This document shows positions 1-9,200 of a DNA stretch of 44,530 nt, piece by piece. The position numbers were made by a program, and so were the translations under genes. Where the stretch lies: assembly GCA_027488855.1 (NCBI GenBank), contig JAIYAV010000357.1:1-44530 (forward strand), written 5' to 3'. Source of the stretch: Saprospiraceae bacterium. Lineage in GTDB: Bacteria > Bacteroidota > Bacteroidia > Chitinophagales > Saprospiraceae. Below the pieces are notes generated by a model. That model saw only the letters and a list, made by a program, of their open reading frames with translations. It ran no database searches and had not been told where the DNA came from. The first letter of the stretch is position 1. Every line of letters starts with the position of its first letter.

Positions 1-1875
1 GAGGGCTAAGCGGTGCTTTCCCTTCAATAGCAAGGCAGCTTTGGTGGTTTGCGCATTGATGTTTTTGATGTTCTGCGATTCGTCAAGAATGATGTAGTAA
101 AAAGATTCCTCTTTCAGCTTTTCAATTTCGTTGCGCATGGTAGCATAAGTAGTGAAAATTAGATGGGCGCTGCGCATGGCCTCATAATCCCTACTCTGTC
201 CATAAAAAGTATAGGTTTGTAACTGCGGTGCAAAACGTTGTACTTCCGCTTCCCAGTTGAAAATCAAACTGCGGGGCATGACCACCAAACTAGGCGTTTT
301 TTCTTTGGGGTAAATATTGCTGAGTAAGGCCAGGGCTTGTAGGGTTTTGCCCAGACCCATATCATCGGCCAGACAAGCGCCCATTTTTTGCTCGTGCAGG
401 TATTCCAACCAATTGATGCCTTGTTGTTGGTAGGGCCGCAAGGTGGCGTTGACGATTTTTGTTTTGGCTTTCTTTTTGTCTTTTAAAGCGTTGAAACCTT
501 CAAAAAACTTTCGGGAGCGAGCAAAAACTTTATCTTTTGCAGCCTCCTCAATCAAGTCTTCTAAGAGTGGAATGTCAAAAAATGAGATTTGTGCTTTTTT
601 ATTTTTCTTCTTAAACAAACGTTCCAAGCGCCGAATGTATTCCTCGTTGAGGAGCGCATGGCTGCCATCGCTCAATTGCACATAGCGTTGTTTGTTGTAT
701 TGTTGCAGCACCTCAAAAAGGCTGATTCTTTCTCCTTCAAAATCCAGATTGACCTCCCCTTCCAGAAAATCAATATTGTGACTCAGGCTGAAATCCAGTT
801 TGGGTGGAACGGTTTTGATTTTGTATTCACGCAGTTTTTCTGCTCCAAAGATGGCAAATTCACCCAAAAGTTTGGGCAGTTCTGTATAAATGAAAGGTTG
901 AGCAATATCGGCAGGTACCACCAAAAGGTTCCCGTCCTGAACAATTTCCTCCCGCTCACTCTTAGTTTTCTTGGGTTGATTTTTGCGCAGCAACTTGACG
1001 ATTTGCTCGGTAAGCTCGGCTTGAGGGGTCTGTTCTATGTACCGAACACTTACAGTTTGGGCAAAGTCATTGACCTCGGCGTAGCGGTAAATATCGTAAG
1101 ATTCAAGTGCATCAAAATGAATCTGGGGTAAACTTTGCCCCACCCGCAAGAATAAGTTGTTATTGTTGTCCAGTTTTTCAAAAATAAGGCAAGGCGAAGC
1201 TAGTACCTTTTCCTCACTGTTTTTGATGAAGTGGAAATCTTTGTAGTACAATTCGAGGTGGTCAAGATTTGACAAGGCCAGGGAGAGGTACAAAACCAGG
1301 TCTTGCTGCTGGATTTCGGCATTAAAAAAATGCGCAACCGCAAACTGACTACCTTGAGGGGCTACTTCAATGATTTGTTGATCCGCCAATACATACTGCT
1401 CACTGATGAATCTAAAATCCTGAATTTGTTGTCCGTCCGCCAGCAATAATATCTGAGCGCTTAAATGGCCTTCTTTTTGACTTGGCTGCACCTGTAAGCG
1501 CAAGGTAGCCTCCTCTGTTTTGGAAAAAGAAAGTGGCTTAAATGCAGCATCCACCACTGCCTTACAAGGCTTGAGCATTTCCAGCAAATAATCATGCTCG
1601 GCAAGGTAAATCAACTGATTGGGCCGATCCCAATTGATTACAAAATTATTGCGTTCATGAATTTGCTCCAGCGTACGCAAAATATTGCGCATTGCTCCGC
1701 TGTAATTCAGGTAACTTGTTTCAATTTCCTTCCCTTGATCATTCACTACCGTTAAAAAAGCGCCGAAATCGTCCCAATTGATTTGTAAAAAAATGTCCTT
1801 ACGCTGCTTGGGTACTTCTTTGGGTTGAAGTGCAGATCGTTTGAAACGTTCGAATAGTTGGCCAGACTCTAACAT
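1..1875 (-). CDS. SNF2-family DEAD/DEAH-box helicase, N-terminal part (runs off the left edge)
   Basis: The frame opens at an ATG at 1873-1875 and stays open for 625 codons to the window edge, so the C-terminal helicase lobe is missing. The first about 450 residues form a long region typical of bacterial SNF2 proteins but without a motif I recognise. The ATPase core then begins with LRPYQQQGINWLEYL (a Q-motif-like entry), Walker A LADDMGLGKT with the lysine near residue 510, motif Ia LVVMPRSLIFNWEAE, and motif II as LDESQ near residue 598 instead of DEAH. Family knowledge: such proteins are dsDNA-translocating ATPases that remodel protein-DNA complexes; the exact role here is unknown. It lies downstream of serC and the YgjP-like gene on the same strand, 82 bp after the latter, so co-transcription is possible. 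Confidence 0.88.
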   Translation of the reverse strand, partial: MLESGQLFERFKRSALQPKEVPKQRKDIFLQINWDDFGAFLTVVNDQGKEIETSYLNYSGAMRNILRTLEQIHERNNFVINWDRPNQLIYLAEHDYLLEMLKPCKAVVDAAFKPLSFSKTEEATLRLQVQPSQKEGHLSAQILLLADGQQIQDFRFISEQYVLADQQIIEVAPQGSQFAVAHFFNAEIQQQDLVLYLSLALSNLDHLELYYKDFHFIKNSEEKVLASPCLIFEKLDNNNNLFLRVGQSLPQIHFDALESYDIYRYAEVNDFAQTVSVRYIEQTPQAELTEQIVKLLRKNQPKKTKSEREEIVQDGNLLVVPADIAQPFIYTELPKLLGEFAIFGAEKLREYKIKTVPPKLDFSLSHNIDFLEGEVNLDFEGERISLFEVLQQYNKQRYVQLSDGSHALLNEEYIRRLERLFKKKNKKAQISFFDIPLLEDLIEEAAKDKVFARSRKFFEGFNALKDKKKAKTKIVNATLRPYQQQGINWLEYLHEQKMGACLADDMGLGKTLQALALLSNIYPKEKTPSLVVMPRSLIFNWEAEVQRFAPQLQTYTFYGQSRDYEAMRSAHLIFTTYATMRNEIEKLKEESFYYIILDESQNIKNINAQTTKAALLLKGKHRLAL

Positions 1876-1957
1876 GTTATAAGTGTTTCAGCGCTTGTTT
1901 GATTTCCATTCCTAAAACAAGCGATCAAGAACAAATATGGATCAATAAATGCAATTT

Positions 1958-2689
1958 TCAAAATCCCAACCCCGCACCATGCTTTTTCAACCACTTCTCC
2001 TGCATCACATAACCAGGCATCGCCTTTTCCACCAAGGCCCAAAAACGATCCGAGTGGTTCATTTCTATCAAATGAGCCAGTTCGTGGATGATCACATAGT
2101 CAATTACCTCAGCGGGTGCAAAAAGCAAGCGGGTAGAAAAATTGAGGTTGCCCGTATTGGAGCAACTGCCCCAACGCGAACTCGTGTTTTTGAAACGAAT
2201 GTCTTTGATGGGCTTGGCAAAATGCAGTTGGTTGAGTTCCAACACGCGACGAGAAAATTCTGGTAAAAAATCCTGCGCAATCAGGCGGCTGAGCAAGGTG
2301 GCAGCGGCTTTGTGTTGTTCCTCTTCCGAGACTGAGCGCACCAAATTCAATTGAATGTAGCGATTGGGGTGCATCTTGGCGGTATGGGAAGCCCGCTCTT
2401 CGAGATTGATGCCGAGGGTGTATTGGCGATTGCCCACCTGGATTACATCCCCATCATTGTATTGTTTGCTCAAAAAACGCTGAAAAAAATCGGGCTTATC
2501 CCGATGTAGCTCCTTGGCCCAGTTTTCAAACCATTCCCAGGCGCGTTTTTCACCAGCTTTGTCCAGGCGTTTGGGCAAACGCAAGATGAAGCCCTGCTTC
2601 CCGGTGGCTGCTCGGAAGGAGTTCCGGCGTTCGTGGATCACTTTGACCGGGATGGGTTGACCGCCTAGTTCAATGGAGGAAGGAAGCAC
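1958..2689 (-). CDS. YgjP-type (DUF45) metallopeptidase-like protein
   Basis: A 243-residue protein whose C-terminal third carries the zinc-peptidase motif HELAH followed by NHSDRFW, giving the HExxH plus third histidine arrangement of the YgjP/DUF45 family related to SprT and M48 gluzincins. The segment RWGSCSNTGNLNFSTRL just before it is also typical of the family. Length matches YgjP homologues (about 230-250 aa). No signal peptide is seen, so it is cytoplasmic. The substrate is not established from sequence; YgjP of E. coli has been proposed to act on UTP, so a peptidase activity should not be assumed. The start used is GTG at 2687-2689; no in-frame ATG is available nearby. It follows serC on the same strand, separated by an ATTTCGG palindrome. 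Confidence 0.8.
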   Translation of the reverse strand: MLPSSIELGGQPIPVKVIHERRNSFRAATGKQGFILRLPKRLDKAGEKRAWEWFENWAKELHRDKPDFFQRFLSKQYNDGDVIQVGNRQYTLGINLEERASHTAKMHPNRYIQLNLVRSVSEEEQHKAAATLLSRLIAQDFLPEFSRRVLELNQLHFAKPIKDIRFKNTSSRWGSCSNTGNLNFSTRLLFAPAEVIDYVIIHELAHLIEMNHSDRFWALVEKAMPGYVMQEKWLKKHGAGLGF

Positions 2690-2701
2690 CTTTTATTATT
2701 T

Positions 2702-2777
2702 ATTTCGGATGGAGGATTTCGGATTTCGGTTGATTCCAAGCCTGGAAAACCACCGAAATCCGAAATCCCCTATCCGA
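2702..2777. repeat. ATTTCGG-type intergenic palindrome, copy A
   Basis: The left arm (2702-2729) contains ATTTCGGATGGAGGATTTCGG and one further ATTTCGG unit; the right arm (2753-2776) is the complement, CCGAAATCCGAAATCCCC then TATCCG. The loop is about 23 nt. It lies between the serC stop and the start of the YgjP-like gene, both on the minus strand. Related copies are at 30586-30769 and 38127-38250. Confidence 0.85.
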
Positions 2778-2784
2778 CATCGTA

Positions 2785-3858
2785 CTACCCCATTTTCTGC
2801 GCAATATCCCGCATTACATCTACCAACACCTGCACACCTTCCAGCGGCATAGCATTGTACATGGAAGCGCGGAAACCACCTACTGAGCGGTGCCCACGGA
2901 TGCCATCGATACCCGCAGCTTTGGCCGCAGCATCAAAAGCCTTGTCGACCTCTTCGTTGATGGCCAGGAAAGTTGGGTTCATCAAGGAACGGTCGCCTTT
3001 TTCGGTGACGGTGCCGTTGAAGAGTGGGTTAGCGTCCAGCTCGTTGTAGAACAAGTTGCCTTTGGCCTCGTTGTGTGCTTCAATAGCGGTAAGTCCACCT
3101 TGCTCTTTTATCCACTTCATCGTCAGCATCGATACGTAAATGGCGTACACCGGAGGGGTGTTGTACATGCTATCGTTATCGATGTGGGTAGTGTAGTTCA
3201 ACATTGAAGGAAGTGTGCGTTTCACTTTGCCCAGCAAATCCTTGCGTACAATGACCAGGGTAGTTCCCGCAGGGCCCATGTTCTTTTGGGCTCCAGCGTA
3301 GATCAGGCCAAATTTTTCAACCGGGATGGTGCGACTGAACATGTCCGAAGACATGTCGCATACAATCGGCACTTCAGTATCAGGCCACCAATGGAACTGG
3401 GTACCGTAGATGGTATTGTTGCTGGTCAGGTGTAAATACTTGGCATAAGCAGGCACTTCCCATCCTCGGGGGATGAAGGTGTAGTTCTGATCTTTGGAAG
3501 ATGCCAAGGTTTCGATTTTGCCAAAGTTTTTGGCTTCTTTGGCTGCCTTGTCCGCCCAACTGCCTGTGTTCACGTAACATGCCGTTTCGTCTTCATTGAG
3601 TAGGTTCATCGGCGCCATGAAGAACTGGGTGCTGGCCCCTCCCGATAGGAACATCACCGCGTAATGGTCGCTGAGGTTCAGCAACTCGCGTACCAGTTGC
3701 TCCGCTTGAGCGGCAATGGCAATGAAGTCTTTGCTGCGGTGGGAAATCTCTAAAATAGACAGGCCACTATCGTTGATGTTCAAAACGCCACGGGCAGCTT
3801 CTTCAAGGACTGAGGCTGGCAGAATAGCTGGTCCAGCACTGAAATTGTGTTTCTTCAT
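2785..3858 (-). CDS. serC: Phosphoserine aminotransferase (SerC)
   Basis: A 357-residue class V aminotransferase of the SerC type, using pyridoxal phosphate to interconvert 3-phosphohydroxypyruvate plus glutamate and phosphoserine plus 2-oxoglutarate in serine synthesis. Visible marks are the N-terminal NFSAGPAILPASVL, the ISHRSKDF segment, FLSGGASTQF near residue 70, and the PLP lysine in AGAQKNMGPAG near residue 192. The C-terminal RGHRSVGGFRASMYNA is characteristic of SerC. Length is normal for the family. The start is ATG at 3856-3858; a -7-like element lies only 24 bp upstream, implying a very short leader. Serine synthesis partner serA is not in the window. Confidence 0.97.
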   Translation of the reverse strand: MKKHNFSAGPAILPASVLEEAARGVLNINDSGLSILEISHRSKDFIAIAAQAEQLVRELLNLSDHYAVMFLSGGASTQFFMAPMNLLNEDETACYVNTGSWADKAAKEAKNFGKIETLASSKDQNYTFIPRGWEVPAYAKYLHLTSNNTIYGTQFHWWPDTEVPIVCDMSSDMFSRTIPVEKFGLIYAGAQKNMGPAGTTLVIVRKDLLGKVKRTLPSMLNYTTHIDNDSMYNTPPVYAIYVSMLTMKWIKEQGGLTAIEAHNEAKGNLFYNELDANPLFNGTVTEKGDRSLMNPTFLAINEEVDKAFDAAAKAAGIDGIRGHRSVGGFRASMYNAMPLEGVQVLVDVMRDIAQKMG

Positions 3859-3881
3859 TGGGTGTTAAAATTTTGGTGGTG

Positions 3882-3889
3882 CAAAAATA
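3882..3889 (-). promoter_or_regulatory. Probable -7 element for serC
   Basis: Read on the minus strand this is TATTTTTG, matching the Bacteroidota -7 consensus TAnnTTTG, 24 bp before the serC ATG. No clear -33 TTG was found at the usual 19-21 bp spacing. Confidence 0.45.
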
Positions 3890-4002
3890 GGTTTTCTAGA
3901 TGGTGCATGCTGGGAAAAAATGGAAGTTTTGTGGCTTTTTTTACGATGGGAAAGCTGCTCCTTGGTTTGACTTTAGGCAAAAAAGGCTTATTTTTGAAAA
4001 AA

Positions 4003-4593
4003 ATGGTAGAAATGACGCTTAGTTCTAGTGCCAAAACGCAGGAAATTCCCAGCTACCTCATCTACGAGATGGATGATGGTCGGCCTATTTATTATAAGGG
4101 TTACAAAGAAGTATTAGCTGGAACAAAAGATTTTGAAGCAATTATGGCCGATAGTACACTGCAAGCCTGGCTGAAATCAGAGCTATGTGCCTTACTTAAA
4201 ATTTTATTACCTGCTGGATACATCACAACCGTAGGTGAGCAAGGCTTACAATTGGGGAAATTGAAATGGAGAGCAGCTGATGTCGCTATTTTTAAAAAAG
4301 AAAATTTTGTACTCAGCAACCACTACTCCTCCAAAGCCCCCGAAATCGCTATTGAAATTGACACTAAAGCAGATTTGGATTCGCCAGGGGCTTCCATCGA
4401 CTATTTTGACCGCAAAAACCGCCAACTCCTCGAATTTGGAGTCAAAAAAATCATCTGGATATTTACGGAGGTGCACTCGATCAAAGTTCTAGTCCCTGGG
4501 GAAGATGTTCAACATTTTGAATGGGAAGAAGATATCACCGTGATGGAAGGAGTACAGTTTAATTTGCAAAAGATTATGGATCAGCTCTTATAA
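4003..4593 (+). CDS. Uma2-family (DUF820) putative endonuclease-fold protein
   Basis: A protein of about 196 residues with the Uma2/DUF820 layout: an N-terminal YLIYEMDDGRPIYYKGYKEVL segment, then WRAADVAIF and PEIAIEIDTKADL, which together supply the D and ExD/K residues of a PD-(D/E)xK nuclease-like core, and a final strand GVKKIIWIFTE. The family is widespread but its biological role is not established; nuclease activity is a fold-based inference. The longer frame opens at GTG 3847 inside the divergent serC start, so ATG 4003 (or 4012) is the sensible start. It is a single gene transcribed away from serC, ending 59 bp before the metal locus. Confidence 0.75.
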   Translation: MVEMTLSSSAKTQEIPSYLIYEMDDGRPIYYKGYKEVLAGTKDFEAIMADSTLQAWLKSELCALLKILLPAGYITTVGEQGLQLGKLKWRAADVAIFKKENFVLSNHYSSKAPEIAIEIDTKADLDSPGASIDYFDRKNRQLLEFGVKKIIWIFTEVHSIKVLVPGEDVQHFEWEEDITVMEGVQFNLQKIMDQLL

Positions 4594-4603
4594 AAACAAA
4601 ATC

Positions 4604-4634
4604 TTTCTTCGCATCGTTTTCAACCATATCTTTG
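4604..4634 (+). promoter_or_regulatory. Probable promoter of the metal-efflux locus
   Basis: TTTC at 4604-4607, 19 bp, then TATCTTTG at 4627-4634, a full match to TAnnTTTG. It lies 18 bp before ATG 4653. The -33 box differs from TTTG at one base. Confidence 0.5.
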
Positions 4635-4652
4635 ACCTCAAATAGCAACTCA

Positions 4653-5099
4653 ATGCTGAAAATTTTGCACCTCATCCTGGCACTCAACATCCTTTTATCC
4701 TCCAGCGGGATAATGGTGTTCGAGCATTTGTGTCAAATGCGGGGCAAAAAGGTAGCCTTGTTTGTACAGCCAAAAAGTTGCTGTCAAAAGCGAGTACAAG
4801 TTCAAGGTTCTTGCTGTACAAAAGCGGAAGCGGCCAATACCCAGGAAAGCCTTTCTCGCATTCCCTGTTGTTCGGACAAATCCTCCTTCCTCAAAACCGA
4901 CACCCAGCCTACCTTACAAAAAGTGATGGAGCTCAGCCTTGCAGCTGATCCCTTTGGTTTGCCCCCAAGTTTGAATTTTGCTTTTGGATTTGCTAAAGAT
5001 ATCCTCCCACACAATCAAAAAATTCTACGTTTTTACCTCTACAAGCCACCGCCCCGAATGCGCGACATTCCCGTGCTTGTACAATCCTTCCTTTGTTAG
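4653..5099 (+). CDS. Small Cys-rich exported protein, HYC_CC_PP-like
   Basis: A 148-residue protein with a hydrophobic N-terminus (MLKILHLILALNILLSSSG) that looks like a signal peptide or anchor. It then has an HLC motif, three CC pairs (KSCCQKR, GSCCTKA, IPCCSDK), and a C-terminal YKPPPR segment. This order of His-x-Cys, CC pairs and PP matches the small Bacteroidota proteins named HYC_CC_PP, often found beside heavy-metal efflux genes; the name is from memory of the family pattern and not a search. The paired cysteines suggest metal binding in the periplasm, but no function is proven. The start is ATG 4653; an upstream in-frame TTG at 4632 overlaps the -7 element and is less likely. It precedes the DUF2911 and CusA genes. 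Confidence 0.6.
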   Translation: MLKILHLILALNILLSSSGIMVFEHLCQMRGKKVALFVQPKSCCQKRVQVQGSCCTKAEAANTQESLSRIPCCSDKSSFLKTDTQPTLQKVMELSLAADPFGLPPSLNFAFGFAKDILPHNQKILRFYLYKPPPRMRDIPVLVQSFLC

Positions 5100-5135
5100 C
5101 CTGCTCATCAAGAGTTTGCGCGAAAATCTAGAACC

Positions 5136-5226
5136 CCTCCCCGAAGGTTTCAAACCTTCGGGCAGGTCAAGCAACGCAATAGTGCTTTGCTCTACCGCCC
5201 CAAAAGTCCAAAACTTTCGAGGCAGA
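5136..5226 (+). repeat. Two similar hairpins with different, self-complementary stems
   Basis: Hairpin 1 is CCCGAAGGTTT-C-AAACCTTCGGG (5140-5162) followed by CAG. Hairpin 2, about 35 bp downstream (around 5199-5225), is CCCCAAAAGT-CCAA-AACTTT followed by CGAGGCAG. Both have the frame CCCC-stem-stem'-GGCAG in the same orientation, but the stem bases differ while remaining paired. They lie between the Cys-rich gene and the DUF2911 gene. Confidence 0.65.
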
Positions 5227-5306
5227 GTTTTAGATTCTGCAGATGTGCCAAGAACCGCAAGTCCATTAACTTTTCTGTGCTGCAAGCACGCATCAATCTA
5301 ATCGTT

Positions 5307-6197
5307 ATGAAAAAAATATTGCTCAGCAGTGTTTTTGCCCTTTGTCTATTCAGCATTGGTCTACAAAAGGCAAGTGCTCAAGCCACCCTCAAAGCCCCCA
5401 CGGCCAGCCCGGATGCGACCCTGGTTCAAAATTTTGGCGAAAGTGACATCACCGTAACCTATGGCCGACCCTCAGCACGAGGCCGCAAAATTTTTGGTCA
5501 ACTCATCCCCTTCGACAGCCTATGGCGCACCGGTGCCAACGATTGTACGGCCCTCGCCCTGCGCGAAACGGTGATCATTGGCGGCAAAAAAATCCCGGTG
5601 GGCAAATATTCCCTCTTCAGCATCCCTGGCCCGGAGGAATGGACGCTCATCCTCAATCGGGATGCCACCTTGCACGGCGCTTTTGGTTACGACCCACAAG
5701 TGGATATTCATCGTTTTAAAGTGAAGCCCGAAGCAGCAGGACGATTTTATGAAACCTTCACCATCGAGTTTGGAGACTTTAACCCACGGGGAGAAAGTTC
5801 CCTGAATTTGATGTGGGAAAATACCCTGGTCAAAATCCCACTGCAGACCATTGCTGACTTCAACAACATGGCGGAAATTCAAAAACGCCTGATTGACAAA
5901 CCGGAGAAAAACGCCGATTTGCTGTTTCAGGCTGCCGCTTATTACTATGCGACCAAAAGGGATATTCAGCAAGCCAAGACCTGGGTGGAAGCAGCTGAAA
6001 AGCTGGATGATAAAAACTTTTCCATCCCCAATTTGGCGCAAAAAATCTATGCAGACTTGGGTGACTATCCAACTGCATTGGCTGCCGCCCAACGTGCATT
6101 GGCTTTGGCCGAAAAGGAAAAGCTGAGCAGTGCGATCAAAGATTTAAACAAACGTATTGCCGATTTGCAAAAACTGGCGAGCGCGGGCAAAAATTAA
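5307..6197 (+). CDS. Exported DUF2911-domain protein with a TPR-like tail
   Basis: A 296-residue protein starting with a clear signal peptide (MKKILLSSVFALCLFSIG, cleavage near SAQA). Residues about 25-175 match the DUF2911 pattern: TYGRPSARGRKIFGQLIPFD, WRTGANDCTALAL, GKYSLFSIPGPEEWTLILN. The C-terminal about 100 residues are helical, with AAAYYYATKRDIQQAKTWVE and DYPTALAAAQRALALAEKE resembling tetratricopeptide helices. The function of DUF2911 is unknown. The start at ATG 5307 is set by the signal peptide; the frame is open upstream through the hairpin repeats. Only 10 bp separate its stop from the CusA-like start, so it is probably co-transcribed with the efflux system. Confidence 0.85.
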   Translation: MKKILLSSVFALCLFSIGLQKASAQATLKAPTASPDATLVQNFGESDITVTYGRPSARGRKIFGQLIPFDSLWRTGANDCTALALRETVIIGGKKIPVGKYSLFSIPGPEEWTLILNRDATLHGAFGYDPQVDIHRFKVKPEAAGRFYETFTIEFGDFNPRGESSLNLMWENTLVKIPLQTIADFNNMAEIQKRLIDKPEKNADLLFQAAAYYYATKRDIQQAKTWVEAAEKLDDKNFSIPNLAQKIYADLGDYPTALAAAQRALALAEKEKLSSAIKDLNKRIADLQKLASAGKN

Positions 6198-6207
6198 GTG
6201 ATAGGTC

Positions 6208-9200
6208 ATGTTGAACAAGATCATCTATTTTTTTCTGCACAATAAACTCATGGCCTGGGTGGTGCTGCTGCTTTTTACCGGCTGGGGATTGGTATCGGCA
6301 CCCTTCGATTTCCATATTCCGGGTTTGCCCCGCGATCCGGTGCCAGTGGATGCCATTCCCGACATTGGCGAAAACCAGCAGATTGTGTACACCGACTGGC
6401 CGGGGCGTTCGCCGCAGGACATCGAGAATCAGATTACTTATCCGCTGACGACTACATTGTTGGGGCTGCCAGGGGTGAAAAGTATTCGCTCCACCTCCAT
6501 GTTTGGCTTTTCCAGCATTTATATCATTTTTGAGGATCAGATTGATTTTTACTGGAGCCGTTCGCGGATTTTGGAAAAACTCAATTCCCTGCCTTCCAGT
6601 TTGCTGCCGCAAAATGTACAACCTACGCTGGGGCCGGATGCTACCGGCCTGGGGCAAATTTTCTGGTATACACTCGAAGGCCGTGACCCGCAGGGTAAAG
6701 CCACCGGCGGTTGGGATGCCCATGAATTGCGCAGCATCCAGGACTTTTACGTAAGGTATGGATTGACCTCCGCTGCGGGGGTGTCCGAAGTGGCCTCGAT
6801 TGGTGGTTTTGTCAAAGAGTACCAAATTGACGTAGATCCACAGGCATTGCGCACCTACAACATCAGCCTGGAAGAAGTGATGAATGCCGTGCGCCAATCC
6901 AACCTCGATATTGGTGCCCAAACCCTGGAGCTCAACCTCGTGGAATACTATGTACGTGGCCTTGGCTACATCAAAACCCTCGCCGATTTGGAAGAAACAG
7001 TGGTGCGGGTAAGCAACAACATCCCTATCCGCATTCGCGACATCGCCAAAGTCAACATCGGCCCTGCTGAACGCCGGGGTATTTTGGACAAGTCTGGTGC
7101 CGAGGCCGTTGGTGGAGTAGTGGTGGCGCGTTTTGGCTCGAATCCCTTGGAGGTTATTCAAAAAGTAAAGGAGCGGATTGCCGAACTTGAACCCGGTTTG
7201 CCCAGCAAGGTACTGGCCGATGGCACCCTTTCTCAAGTGAAAATTGTGCCTTTTTACGACCGTACCCACCTGATCAAAGAAACCTTGGGCACCCTATATG
7301 GCAACTTGATTCAGGAAATTCTCACCACCATCATCGTGGTCATCGTGCTCTTGTTCAACCTGCGGGCCTCGCTAGTCGTATCGGGTCTTTTGCCCATTGC
7401 CGTGTTGATGACCTTTATTGTGATGAAATTGGTCGGCGTGGATGCCAACATCGTCGCGCTATCCGGCATCGCGATTGCGATTGGTACCATGGTGGACGTG
7501 GGAATTGTGATGTCGGAAAACATTGTGCGCAGATTGGAAATTTATGGCGATAAGGAAGATTTGTACACCACCGTGTATGAAGGCTCCGCAGAAGTGGGTT
7601 CGGCAGTAGTCGCAGCAGTGTTGACCACCATTGTGAGTTTTTTGCCCGTATTCGCCTTGGAAGGTGCCGAGGGGAAGTTATTTCGCCCCCTAGCTTTTAC
7701 CAAAACCTTTGCACTCGGCGCAGCAATCGTTTTGGCCATTATGGTATTGCCAGCCTTGGCGCATACGATTTTTTCCTGGAAAGTGACGCGGCGTTTTTGG
7801 CGTTGGATTGGTGCCGGAGCTTTGTTCGTGGGTGGAATTGCAGCTTTGGTTTTTCAACAAAACACTTTGGGGGTTATTTTGCTCATCATTGGCCTTTCGT
7901 CAGGAATATTGGTCTGGAGTGAAAAACGTTTTGGCGGAGTCCTACACGAACGGATCAAGCAGAGCATCAATTTGGTCTATGCCGCTATTGTGGCCGCCTT
8001 GATCACCCGCATGTGGATGCCCCTGGGGGTGGATCAAAGCTTTGCGCTCAACTACGTCTTTGTAGGTGGGATCATCGCCACCTTGTTAGGGCTTTTGTAC
8101 GGGATGACCGTCATTTACCGCCCCTTGTTGGCTTTTTTCCTGGAATACAAGCTGCTCTTTCTGCTCATTCCCTTGGGTATCCTGAGTGCAGGATACTTCA
8201 TTTTCAGGGGGATTGGCCGCGAATTTATGCCCGCACTGGATGAGGGTTCCTTCCTATTGATGCCCAGCGCCATGCCACATGCAGGTACCCAGGAAAACGC
8301 GCGCAATTTGCGGATGTTAGACATGGCGGTAACAGCCATTCCCGAGGTAGAAACCGTGGTGGGTAAAGCTGGACGGGTGGAAAGTGCCCTCGATCCCGCA
8401 CCTTTGCCGATGTACGAAAACGTGATTTTGTACAAATCCGAATACAAAACCGACGAAGATGGCAATCGGCTGCGCTTCAAGGTAGACGCTGAAGGCGAAT
8501 ATGCCCGAACCAAAAATGGGGACTTGGTCGAAGACCGCAACGGCCAGTACTTTCGCCAATGGCGCGACCACATCCAATCGCCCAATGACATTTGGGATGA
8601 AATCAGCAGAGTGACCCAACTGCCAGGGATTACCTCAGCCCCCAAGTTGCAACCCATCGAAACCCGTTTGATCATGCTACAAACGGGGATGCGCGCCCCC
8701 ATGGGCATCAAGGTCAAAGGGCCAACCCTGGAGAGTATCGAAGCTTTTGGTCTGGAAATTGAAAAATTGCTGCGCGAGGTCGAAGGGGTGAAAGACGCAG
8801 CCGTTTTTGCCGATCGAATTGTCGGCAAACCCTATATCGAGCTGGAAATTGACCGCGCCGCCATTGCCCGGCATGGGCTGAGCATCGCGGATGTGCAAAG
8901 TTACATCGAAGCCTCAATCGGCGGAACCTCGGTTACCCAAACCGTAGAAGGCCGCGAGCGCTACAACGTGCGGGTGCGTTACCCCCGTGAGTTGCGCAAC
9001 GACCCCGAGGCAGCCAAGCATATTTTCATCCCTTCCAAAAATAGCGACAGCCCCATTCCGCTGAGCGATTTAGTCAAAACGAAATACACGGCTGGGGCAC
9101 AAATGATCAAGAGTGAAGACGGCTTTTTGGTGGGCTACGTGCTTTTTGACAAGGAAAACAACTATCCCGAAATCGACGTGGTGACCAATGCCAAAACATT

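Noticed and set aside
6136..7269. 377-residue minus-strand frame opposite the RND pump
   Set aside because: It lies entirely opposite a well-supported gene and shows no motif, so it is an antisense shadow of pump codon usage.
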